The translations under genes and the position numbers were made by a program. Positions 19,579 to 28,585 of a stretch of DNA of 36,454 nt are shown in pieces (positions within the stretch are counted from its first letter, which is position 1; every line of letters starts with the position of its first letter). The notes beneath the pieces were generated by a model, which saw only the letters and a list, made by a program, of their open reading frames with translations, made no database searches and was not told the origin of the DNA. The DNA comes from Chara braunii (Eukaryota > Streptophyta > Charophyceae > Charales > Characeae): the NCBI GenBank assembly GCA_003427395.1, contig BFEA01000310.1, positions 496,895 to 533,348 of the forward strand, in the 5' to 3' direction.

Positions 19579-21629
19579 TCAATGCCGTGTAGGAATGGGA
19601 AAGTAGACATTGTACATGGAGGGGTGCCGATGGGGAGGGTTGGGGGGAAGTGGGGGTAAGTAGCGGTCCATCCCTTCCACTGTCACTGGAAGCTTCTCGT
19701 AGAGGATGATCCGGTGAAAGCGGGGAAATCGGTCGCCGCTATGAGGAAGGGAGGCGAGGTAGTCAGGGTAGAGAGTGGAGAAAGTTCGGAAGAGCGACGC
19801 ACGAAATAGCTCGTGATTGCGGCATGCGGGGATGGTTCCTGTGATTACGCAGTAGACTTCTACCGCGTTGCTCTGCTCCCACGTGACACTAAACAAAAGG
19901 ACATGAAAACAGAAGACGGGGGTTGCGCATTGAAGGGAAGGATGGGGATGGACGGTGACGGCGAGGCGGGTGGAGTAGAAGTGATGGAAGGTATTGGGAG
20001 GGAAGGGGTTGCGAGTGAAGGTGACAGGGATAAAGATCTGACGGAGGGTGAGGTAATCAAGGGGACGGAGGGATAATAACCGGGGACGAAGGCTGATCCC
20101 CCGCATCGGTACGTGGCCTAACTGGGGGACGGGCTGAGGTGGAGGGGGAGGGGGATCGGCTCCGTATCCGTCGCGATGAGCTCGGAGTCGTGGCCGCAGG
20201 GTCGCCATCTTCGGGCTTGGGGGGCTCTGGATCCCGGGTCAGGTCGTCGTTGATGCGCAGGTTCACCCTGCTGGTGAACTCCAGCTGCCTTTTTCCGGCT
20301 GAGATCTCTTCCCTCTTACGTGCCGCCTTGGGATCTTCCGCCTCTGTGCCTGTGCGCGCCGCTTCTTCCGACAAGGCTTCCCACTCCGATCTGGCTTCCT
20401 CCTCTTCATCGTCTTCTTCCTCCTCCTCCTCTACACTCTGCTCCCCTTCGCTGTGCTTACGATAACTCCCTTCCTCTGACGTTTCTTCTTCGACATCGCC
20501 CTCTTCTTCGGTGACTTCTTCTTCTCCTTCTCCTATAACCACCTCCTCGGACATATCTTGCTTCGGATAGAAGGCAAGATTGATGATTCCGTACGGCTTC
20601 AAGTACTCCTGCTGCGACGGCAGGGCGCTTTCACTCCCTGGTTCCTCCAAGCATGCATGCCATTGAAGATACGGTACCAATGTCCCCGCGTAAGGACGTG
20701 TGGAGCCGGACTCTCGTCACTTTGCGAAATGATATCGAGAGAGAGGTCGTCGACCAGCTGCCCGAGCGGGACGACGAGTTCCCGGGCAATTAGCTGGCGA
20801 TGGCCCGGCCGCACCGATCCGAAGAGAAAACCGAGAAGATCGCCCTCTACGTCAGTTCTCCAAGCCTGGATAATCATCAGCTTTAGGTACTTAATCCACC
20901 CCTGATGCTCGTCGGTTCGCGTCCACGTCACCTTCACTCTGGCCAAGCACACAGACATATCGACAAAATTCTCGTGCCACACCCGCCAATGCATGGGATC
21001 AAGGGGCTCGAGCAAGAAGGAAAGACGAGGATGAAGATCGGATTGCCAGAAGGTGGGAAAAAGAGAGGGAAGACCGAAGGTGGAGAGAGGAAGGAGAGGA
21101 GCGGCGCGGTTCATTGGGGGCGTTGGAAGGGGATGAGTGTGGGGAGCACAACTGTCGGCTGGCGCGTAGAGGTGCGGATCCCATCGAAGTCAGTCGCGTA
21201 CGTCGAGACGAGGTTGTACACGGGGCGTGCAAGACCGTGATGCCACTCAACCGATAACTGTTGCGACCACTCTCATAATGAGGTCAGGACCGTGGTATGC
21301 CAAAGCGAGCTGACCGCACTGATATCGCCGTTGAAGGCAGCGACCGTGGTGACGTGGCTCGTTCCTGGAGCCGCCCGCCGATGGAATGCCACCACCTCTG
21401 CCAATACTACTGCCTGTGGACTTCCTCCGAATCGGAACGCAGCAGCGGCACACACACCCTCGGTGCAGAAGAACTGCGCCAGTCGTTGAAGATCAGGACC
21501 GAGCTGCGGATGACGAACTTGCCGGATCTCCGAGATGTAGCCACGTGGCTGCAGCAGATGATTGCCAAGGGTTTGCTCCGTGATGAAACTCATGGCGAGG
21601 ACGAGGAAGAAGATGAGAGATGGGAACAA
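19579..21629 (-). pseudogene. Post-integrase third ORF of the gypsy element, possible env-like (decayed)
   Basis: Downstream of integrase on the minus strand is a coding-looking region of about 2 kb. It starts at 21629, overlapping the end of the integrase frame by 40 bases, with a hydrophobic N-terminus (SLIFFLVLAMSF) that resembles a signal peptide. A second Met at 21593 would omit it. The frame holds an in-frame TGA at 21273-21275 and continues to about 21116. After a shift it becomes a Trp-rich segment (MHWRVWHENF, TRTDEHQGWIKYL, 21114-20599). It then turns strongly acidic (Glu/Asp runs near 20500-20390) and Ser/Pro-rich (to 20057), and finally a basic/Pro-rich segment (20208-19579). I recognise no family. 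Position matches env-like genes of some plant gypsy elements, but there is no clear transmembrane anchor. The hydrophobic start lies in low-complexity TTC/TCC sequence and could be incidental. Confidence 0.5.
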
Positions 21630-22826
21630 GAGGGAGAGAACGAGGCGGGGGCTAGATCGTCGTCGTCCTCGTTTTCAGCAGATGAGGGAGATGGAGGGAG
21701 ATTAGAAGGAGGGAGGGGACGGATATAAGAGGTATGGCGGACGATGGGGACATAGCTATGGTTGGCGCTGGCCTCGGGCGCGATGCGCACCGTGTTGGCA
21801 TTGTTGGGTCCGAGCTCGACAACGCGGAAACAGCCAGAGAACTTGGGAGCGAGTTTCCGGTCCCGTGCACATTTACGTACCTGCACCAGGTCCCCTAATT
21901 TATATTGATATTGGGAACCGGCGTTCCCATTTCAGGCCTCGTAGCTACGGACTTGCCTCTCGTGGGCTAGATCAGTCATTTTCTGTCTCTTTCGGGCTAG
22001 CTTCAGGACGGCCCTTTCCATCAAATCGGCGTACCTTTTGGCCTTGGCCTTAAGGGCGGCACGCTTGTCTCTACCCCCTGCTTCGACAATTTCCGAGTTG
22101 CCTCGATAATTGACACATGGGAGGCTATTGGTGCGAAGCTGATAGGGGGTGAACCCCGTGGATTCGTGAGGGGTGGCCCGGTGAATTCTGACGATTTGGT
22201 ATACGATCTCGGGCCAAAGACGAGTGTCATGCGCTGCTAGATTTCTACAAAGGCCAGTCTTTATCATGCGATTGGCATTTTTGACCAACCCATTCGACTG
22301 GGAAACGTGGGGTGTGTCAAAGTGTAATGCCTCAGCGCGCGAGCTATTCCTCTACCTCGCCTTTGAATTCGAAGCCGTTGTCGGTTAGAATCTCTTCCGT
22401 ATCTAGGTGGGTATAGAGCAACCGATCGATGTACGTGGCTATCTCTGTGGCCTTACGGGTCTTGCAGGGGTAGACCTCGATGTATTTGGAAAAATGATCT
22501 ATTAAAACTAAAAGGATGGAACATTCGCAGCGGTTAGGGCCAGGTGACACATTTATATATGTCGTGTCCATAATGACTCGCTGGAAAGGGCGCTCTACTT
22601 CCGTCGGTACTATCGTGTTTGGTCCCCGTATTGGGGCACGATCGGCGGCACGGACCAGACAGTTGGCGACCAAGTATCTGACATCGTCCTGTATATTAGA
22701 CCAGAACCATCGATTCTGATCTATAGTTGCTTTAGTGACACGTATCGCGAAGTGAGCGGCCTGCTCTTCGTGAGCAGATCGGGTCCAATCATATCTCTTG
22801 AATGGATGGGGAACCGTCAACCACAA
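21590..22826 (-). pseudogene. pol: Ty3/gypsy integrase with GPY-like C-terminal module (decayed)
   Basis: The integrase would insert the cDNA copy into the genome. Counting from Met at 22826, the N-terminal zinc site has H19 and H25 and C56, but the second Cys (59) is Arg. The catalytic core has D87 (VIMDTTY) and D149 (ILTDNGFEF). After a shift near 22344 comes SQSNGLVKNANR, where the usual N-G-x-V-E-R Glu is Lys, so the D,D-35-E triad is broken. The core runs to 21932, where a TGA interrupts SYEA/NGNAG. The same frame then continues through a GPY/F-like module (KFSGCFRVVEL) to 21590. The gene is in frame with the PHD-like module upstream and is followed by ORF3. At least one shift, one stop and two missing ligands make it non-functional. 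Confidence 0.88.
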
Positions 22827-23319
22827 ACCCGATCCGTCAGTTTTACGCTTTTCCAGGTGACCGTTGATCTATCGGTAATCCCGGGATCTCTCATGAGTCC
22901 GACGTCTGTCGTACTTAGTGAGATGATCCAATGGTAAACCAGCCAATTTAGCTTATAGAATTTTATCTGCTCGTCGGTATTTCTCGTCATATTCAGGGTC
23001 GTCCGTTCGGGCAACCTCGAATCGAACCTCGGTAGGGAGTTTGTCCGTTCTACACAGAGGACACTTCCATTCCTTACTCCTCGTTCGGTATCGAACACAT
23101 GCATCGTGCGCACGATTGACACACATGGCATTGTCCACCCAATCAACAAATCCGGTCTCAAAAGGATGACAGTCCACCCCATAAACCCGTGTAATACACG
23201 TACAAAAATAGCAGAATTTATCAGGAAGGGTGGCGAAGAAGGCCGAGGAGGTGAGAGGGGCGGAATCAGCAAGGGAAGAAGGAGTTGAAGAGACAGGTGG
23301 GGTAGCCATGATAAGAGGG

Positions 23320-23322
<3 letters not shown>
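22827..23322 (-). pseudogene. pol: PHD-like Cys/His-rich module in pol between RNase H and integrase
   Basis: Reading leftward from about 23310 is a Ser/Thr/Pro-rich linker, then a Cys/His cluster with spacing C-x2-C-x1-C-x8-C-x15-C-x4-H-x2-C-x11-C-x2-C. The second half (C-x4-H-x2-C ... EWKCPLC, with W two residues before the last Cys pair) fits the PHD-finger pattern. The usual C-x2-4-C pair in the middle is not standard, so it may be a variant or decayed PHD or RING-like finger. PHD fingers read histone tails. A role in targeting integration is my inference. The same frame leads into integrase, broken by two stop codons (22953-22955 and about 22868). It is not the integrase H2C2 finger, which lies separately at 22775-22650. 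Confidence 0.62.
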
Positions 23323-23383
<61 letters not shown>

Positions 23384-23405
23384 NNNNNNNNNNNNNNNNN
23401 NNNNN

Positions 23406-23473
<68 letters not shown>
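23323..23473. repeat. (GA)n microsatellite with a 22-base assembly gap
   Basis: GA dinucleotides run from 23323 to 23383, Ns from 23384 to 23405, then GA again to 23473. The true length is unknown. It lies inside pol, between the RNase H and PHD-like segments, and would read Leu-Ser repeats on the coding strand. Confidence 0.97.
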
Positions 23474-23474
<1 letters not shown>

Positions 23475-23512
23475 AGGGTTGTAGAGAGGGTAGAGCAAAA
23501 GCCCCGTGTCAC

Positions 23513-24027
23513 TCACTCCTTCGACAGGATTTTTACTTGCCCGTACCGCGGTCCGTTCTCATCCTTCGGCTCATTCCACGGAATCACCTCCTCGCTCTTG
23601 GGGACCTTCTCACGTCGGTGCAACCGTGTCAACCCGTCAGCATTCATGTGCCTTGCGTGCTTCCGATGACGAATGTCAAAGTCCATGCCGTACAGCACCG
23701 TCGCCCATCGCCCGATCATGCCCGAGTAATTCTTAGATTTCTTCAAGGCTAATAGTGGCTCATGATCGGTCACCGGCGTGAACTTCCGCCCATACAGATA
23801 GGCTCGAAAGTGACTGATTCCCCACAGAGTCGCATAGCATTCTCCTGTCGGGGCGGCGTAATTGCACTTACAGGCAGGCACCGACTTGGACGCGTATTCC
23901 ACCATGTATTCGAGCCCGCTCGATCCCACATGGGCCAAGATCGCTGAAATCGCCTCCGGCTGCCAGTCCGTGATGAGGACAAAAGGTTTTTCGGGATTCG
24001 GCCTTATAAGGCCTGGGACCGAAATAA
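23513..24027 (-). pseudogene. pol: Gypsy RNase H domain (split from RT by an inserted transposon)
   Basis: RNase H removes the RNA template during cDNA synthesis. The frame begins at the transposon junction (24027) with LISVPGLIRPNPEKPF and holds the four acidic positions expected for the fold. These are Asp in LITDWQ, Glu in TGECYATL, Asp in TDHEPLLAL and Asp in MNADGLTR. It ends at a TAA-type stop at 23513, just before the GA microsatellite and in a different frame from the PHD-like module. The domain itself is intact. Its connection to RT is interrupted by the 909-bp element, and to integrase by the frame change. Confidence 0.88.
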
Positions 24028-24031
24028 GAAC

Positions 24032-24940
24032 AACATAGAATTCGTGAAAAGCCAAAAAAAAAAAATGTTGGGTTTGAACGAAATTTATTGAAGATTCTAA
24101 AAGTACAGGATTTAGGCCTCCCATAGGAGCAAGATTCCACGTGAAGTAAAATAACTTCAATAAAAAAGCAAGTTTTTAGAACCACTGGAAGTGGCGAGGA
24201 AAAAAACATGTTTTTCCTAAAAATCACTAACAAGCAAAGCATCGTTTATTAAGGAGTAAAAATATGCAGTTCTTTTATTGTCGGAAAAGATAACGTGTAT
24301 AGTCCCATAAGTCATGTAGCATAGTGAACGTGTTCGAGGGTTTCGTGAGCAGACTGATATGTTATCTGGTTTGTGACTACGCTTCCCTTAATATGTTCTC
24401 ACTTTTATGGGCAACCTTTCACTTTTTTTTTTAGGATTTTAATTTTTTTTTCTTCGGATTTTTATTTTTTATTTGGATTTGACTAATAATTTGAAGATGC
24501 ATCCGAGGCAAAAGTTGTTTGTGTTAATATTTTGCATATCATTTTATTTTTTTTGCATGTTTCTACTACTAACTTCAAAATTGCTTTAGAGGAATTTATA
24601 CTGTTGAGAACGACGTATAGTCCTATACGTCAGTATTCACTAAAACTGTTTTTTTTACAGTTTTTGAGTTTGCGCTGCAATTTTTTTATTTGAGCTCTGT
24701 TGTTTACCGGCCTGTTGGAAATCACTTATAGTCCTATAACAAAATTTTTGCTAGAAATCGTTTTCCGACATATTTTTAAGATCGCTTCACTTTTAGCTCA
24801 ATTTTTGGCCTCATCTCTCGCGAAAGGATTAAAAACGGTGTTCTTTTTTTGTTTAATACAACTGTTTCAATTTCACGATTTCACTCTATACAAAATGTTG
24901 GGTTTTATTGGTTTTGTTGGGTTTTCATGAATCCTTTGTT
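24032..24940. mobile_element. 909-bp TIR DNA transposon nested in gypsy pol, 4-bp TSD
   Basis: The duplicated GAAC flanks the insert (24028-24031 and 24941-24944). The ends are inverted repeats of about 25 bases: the left starts AACATAGAATTCGTGAAAAG, and the right read inward starts AACAAAGGATTCATGAAAAC. Removing the insert and one GAAC copy joins the RT and RNase H frames exactly (LKAV to LISV), which confirms the boundaries independently. The interior is T-rich with no transposase. It has recurring TATAGTCC[TC]ATA words (near 24298, 24615 and 24727) that mark degraded internal repeats. A 4-bp duplication occurs in Sola- and Ginger-type elements, among others; I cannot assign a superfamily. 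Confidence 0.9.
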
Positions 24941-24944
24941 GAAC

Positions 24945-25940
24945 TGCCTTGAGTTTTGAAAACGCTTGATCACACCCCGGCGTCCAAATCAACGGTTGAT
25001 CCTTTTTCAGCAGATTCGTGAGGGGACCCGCAATCGCCGCGAAGCCCTTGATAAACGTTCGGTAGTACGAGGCCAGACACAGAAAGGCGCAAACTTGCGT
25101 GATAGTCGTGGGCACGGGCGCGTCTCTCACCGTTGTCACCTTTTGAGGTTCCGGTCTGAGTCCCTGGTCTGTCACCACGTGTCCAAGGAAGGAAATGGTG
25201 GTGAGAAAGAACTGGCATTTCTCAAGCGCCACCTTGAAACCGACATCTCTCAATGTATGCAGTGTCCATTCGATGTGTTGCATATGCCCCTCGTAAGAAC
25301 TCGAGTACACCAGAATATCATCCATGTACACAATCACGCAATAGTTGATCATACTCTACGCGAGACGTGTCTTCTGCACAAAGTTCTGAAAAGTCATGTT
25401 CATGGCTCGCTGAAAGGTTATTGGAGCATTGCAGATGCCCATTGGACATCGAATCCATTGCCAAGTACCTTCGAACAACACAAACATAATTTTCGGACAA
25501 TCCTCCTTTCGAATAAGAAGATGATGAAACCCATGACGAACATCAAACTTACTGAAAAATCGAGCACTCCCAATTGCATCCAACAACTCATCAATCCGGG
25601 GAAGGGGGTACACATCTTTGATCGTAATATCGTTCAACTTTCGATAATCGATACATATGCGAATCCCTTCGACCTTTTTGGGCACGATTACCATAGGAAA
25701 CGACCAAGGTCTTATAGCGGGTTCGATCCATCCATTAGCTTCGAATTCCTTAATTCGCTGAAACGCGGGCACCCGTTGGGCTGACGAGTACCATTATTGT
25801 TATCGTGCACACTTAATACCAAGGTCCTATAGCAGGTCCTAATGGGTGGATGATCCCCCGTAAGGATGACATGCTCAATCACGTTAGACTGTCCGATATC
25901 GTTATCGTGGACACTTAATACCTCTACGTACCCATTCAAG
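24945..25940 (-). pseudogene. pol: Gypsy reverse transcriptase (decayed)
   Basis: The RT copies element RNA into DNA. Blocks in order, reading leftward, are EHVILTGDHPP (about 25870), GWIEPAIRPWSFPMVIVPKK and RICIDYRKLNDITIKDVYPLPRIDE-type start of the palm. Then come FFSKFDVRHGFHHL (motif A), CPMGICNAPITFQRAMN (motif B), IVYMDDILVYS (motif C, intact YMDD) and FLGHVV, followed by the connection DQAFSKLKAV at the transposon junction. A TAG at 25356-25358 lies just before the YMDD block, and a frame change near 25790 separates the N-terminal part. A short local duplication (GTTATCGTG-ACACTTAATACC at about 25799 and 25902) seems to have caused that break. Confidence 0.92.
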
Positions 25941-26343
25941 ACGTTAATCAATGATTTCCGAAGTTCCAGGGGGACGTGATTCGGCAGAGTGACTTTCGGT
26001 CGATCGGGTATCTCAAGGGGCATGTCGATCCAATTAACAGGCCGATTCCGTCGGTCATGGACACTAGAGAAAATGAAGCTGGTAGTGCGGACAGAAAAAT
26101 AGAGTCGCAATCATCTGGGATTTAGCAGGGCTAATCATCTCGGTTTCTTTTAATTTCGGCGTCAGTTTTCGAATCAGCCGTAGTTTCTTCCACTGTTAGT
26201 CCTGTTAAATCCACCATTTTCTGCATTAGATCGGGCACATCGTCGACGGGAGCTTCGACTTCTCGTTTCATCAGAGCGATGGTCGCTCCTGTTGTAAACA
26301 GCGACCTTGGAGGGGAAACAGAAACATCCAGGTATTGTTTCAC
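25941..26343 (-). pseudogene. pol: Gypsy protease-RT linker region
   Basis: The minus strand reads a coding-like linker (SPPRSLFTTGATIALMKREVE, then an acidic stretch) joined by frameshifts to the protease-side frame near 26350 and to the RT-side frame near 26120. No catalytic motif is present. It is included because it is clearly part of the polyprotein. Confidence 0.6.
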
Positions 26344-27523
26344 CTTGTTGATAGCTCGCTCGGAGGGAAAGTGTTTCCTCGTACAAAGTGCGAGGGGATT
26401 CCAAATCGTCTTCTAGGTCAGATATTTGCAAGATGGGTTCCCCGAGAAAGGTCGAGGAACAGACCTGGGCTTCCATAGGCGCGAGCGTGTTATCTTCCAG
26501 ACTCGAGTGAAAAGTTCGTGTGGTTCTGGGAACCATCCGAAATTCCTCTTGAGTTTCGTGCTCGAAAAGTTCGACTACGTGTTTCCACTCACTCTCAGTA
26601 GGCATCTCTTCTTCGCACTCCTGCTCTTCGAATCTGCCACTATTATCCGGAGATGAAAATTCCTCGTGATCGGGACCTTGAATCATCCCTATCCGAGCAG
26701 AATCAGGATTCCTTTTTACTGCTCGGGTGAAAATCCGCAACGGAACTGTCTGAGGCTTCCCACTTGTTTGTGTAAGCACAAACTGTTTGGAATCGAAATG
26801 CATGCGGGCATCTACCGCCATTGCCCAAGGCAGACCAAACAACATCGAATATGATTGCGCATCGATGACCAAGGCGTTAACGAGGACATGCACTCGTCCA
26901 ACTTTCACGACCATATTCTAAATGACTCCAACGATATTCATTGCTTCCTCGTCAGCAGAGACGTAGTTGTCTTTACCAGATTGAGGAAGAATCGAGTTGA
27001 GTCGTCCCGTTCTTCTCACCGTATCTAATGATATAGCGACCGCGGAGGACCCAGTATCGATGAGGGAGTTAAAACGTTTGCCCCATACTTCACAATCATA
27101 TTCATCACTTTTCCACAACACTGGTCGAGCTCGCATGAAATGATCTTTCTCAGCTAAGAAAATCGTAGCTACTCGCACGGCTTCGGGTTCGTCAACTTCG
27201 GGTTCAGGCGGTGCAACACCCTCTGCTTCTTTCTCCTTCTTTTTCAACATTCCTTGTATGCGCTGGTATGTAAAGCGCTTTTGATTCTTCCGACATTGTT
27301 GCAGCAACTTGTCATTTGCAGCTTCGGATATGGTGAGCAAATGTCTCACTGGGACCGGAACGCGAATGTCCAGTTTCTTAAGCGTTTGTAGCACATCAAT
27401 TTCTCCCGTCTGAAACTGTGGTCCGGGGTTAGATACCCGCTCGACCCATTCACGATCGTCATGAGCCGGTCGGATTGCTCCGACCATGTCGGCGAGATGA
27501 AGGTATTCGGCCGGATCAACCAC
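26344..27523 (-). pseudogene. pol: Gypsy aspartic protease (retropepsin) and flanking polyprotein
   Basis: Retropepsin matures the polyprotein. The frame from 27523 holds a Lys/Glu-rich stretch, then the active-site block FNSLIDTGSSAVAIS (about 27060) and, after an in-frame stop at 26918-26920, the second half with SMLFGLPWAMAVDARM (compare L-G-x-P-W-L). An acidic tail (Glu/Asp-rich, about 26700-26400) leads toward RT. One nonsense codon and a shift near 26350 break it. The protease core residues are present. Confidence 0.82.
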
Positions 27524-28490
27524 GTCAGCGGCTTCGGAAGAAGAAGTCCCCGAGGTCGATGCAACTCAATTGAGGGAGGGCGGGGCGGGCAAAAGTCGGA
27601 ACGATGCAGGGGCAGGTCGAGCAGGAGCCGGGTTGGGCTTAATCAGCCTGCCCATAATCTATTCCATTTGATCCATGTGAGCCGCCTGCATTTGGACCAG
27701 ATTGCTCATCCATTCAGATTGCTTGGTAGTAGCTGTATGGATCATCTGTGCCAAGTGCATATTTGTTATGGGCATAGGGGCAGGATCTTGGGAGCTTCTG
27801 GGGTTAACAGTTGCTACCTGTTGGTTCATTGAGAGAGTCGAAGGAGGGGGAGAAGGAGCTGGCGGGATATCAGAGGTGAACCCTTCAGGAAGGTCATGAT
27901 CAGGCCGAGGATAGAATCATCCTACCGCTCATAACCACGATCGTCGTTTCGCCGCTACATCCTGAATCGTGTCTGTGATGTCTTCGTCACCCTGACTGAT
28001 ATACTTCTTTGTATCCGTCAGGTCTAACTCAAGCGCTTTGGCGATGATAGCGGATAACTGGTTCGTTTTAGGGGGAACCTTTTTCTGCAGCTTAGCTTTT
28101 AGCGTCGGATTTCTTGGATGATCGATGAACAAGTCTCGGGCGAAATTTTCATCTCGCCCTGCGGTTGAGTTTTGAGTATATACCAAGCAGCGTCTTCGCT
28201 GACCGTATCAAATCTGACCAAAAACGCTCGCTTGAAGGTATCCCAATCTACCCATCTGTGTTTCCTAAACTAATCATGCGCCATGTTGCAAAGTAGTGAG
28301 GTGATGACGGGGGGGAGATCTTCCACGCTATAACCTTGAGCTTGGACGACTTCCAACCAAGCTTCGGGGTGGGCGTGATTGGGAAAGAAAGGAAAAGCGG
28401 CAGGAATACTAACAATCGCCCTAGGGGTGCTGCGTTGCCGTCGGCCATTGGCATATCTGGTCTAGCCTCGCCAGATCTTGATCTAGTCAC
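27524..28490 (-). pseudogene. gag: Gypsy gag region (decayed)
   Basis: Gag would form the particle around the element RNA. In the minus strand are WVDWDTFKRAFLVRFDTV (about 28240-28190) and FIDHPRNPTLKAKLQKKVPP (28120-28060), typical of the retrotransposon gag core. A Met/Gln-rich helix follows (near 27700), then a Pro/Ala-rich linker into the protease frame. No CCHC zinc knuckle was seen. Several stops and frame changes are present. The gene starts close to the primer site, as expected. Confidence 0.75.
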
Positions 28491-28573
28491 CGGGCGATCT
28501 CGGCGAGCAGGTTGAGTACTTCTTCTACCTCTAGCCAGTTCGGCTTACTATCATTAGAACCGACACGAGTCGA

Positions 28574-28585
28574 CTCTGATACCAA
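28574..28585 (-). promoter_or_regulatory. Primer binding site, initiator-Met tRNA type
   Basis: The minus strand reads TTGGTATCAGAG, complementary to the 3' end of plant initiator methionine tRNA. It lies directly inside the right-hand LTR and upstream of gag, and fixes both orientation and the inner LTR edge. Confidence 0.9.

Noticed and set aside
20310-20520. Plus-strand Ser/Pro/Leu-rich frames opposite the acidic block.
   Set aside because: They are the antisense of GAA/GAG runs in the gypsy third ORF.
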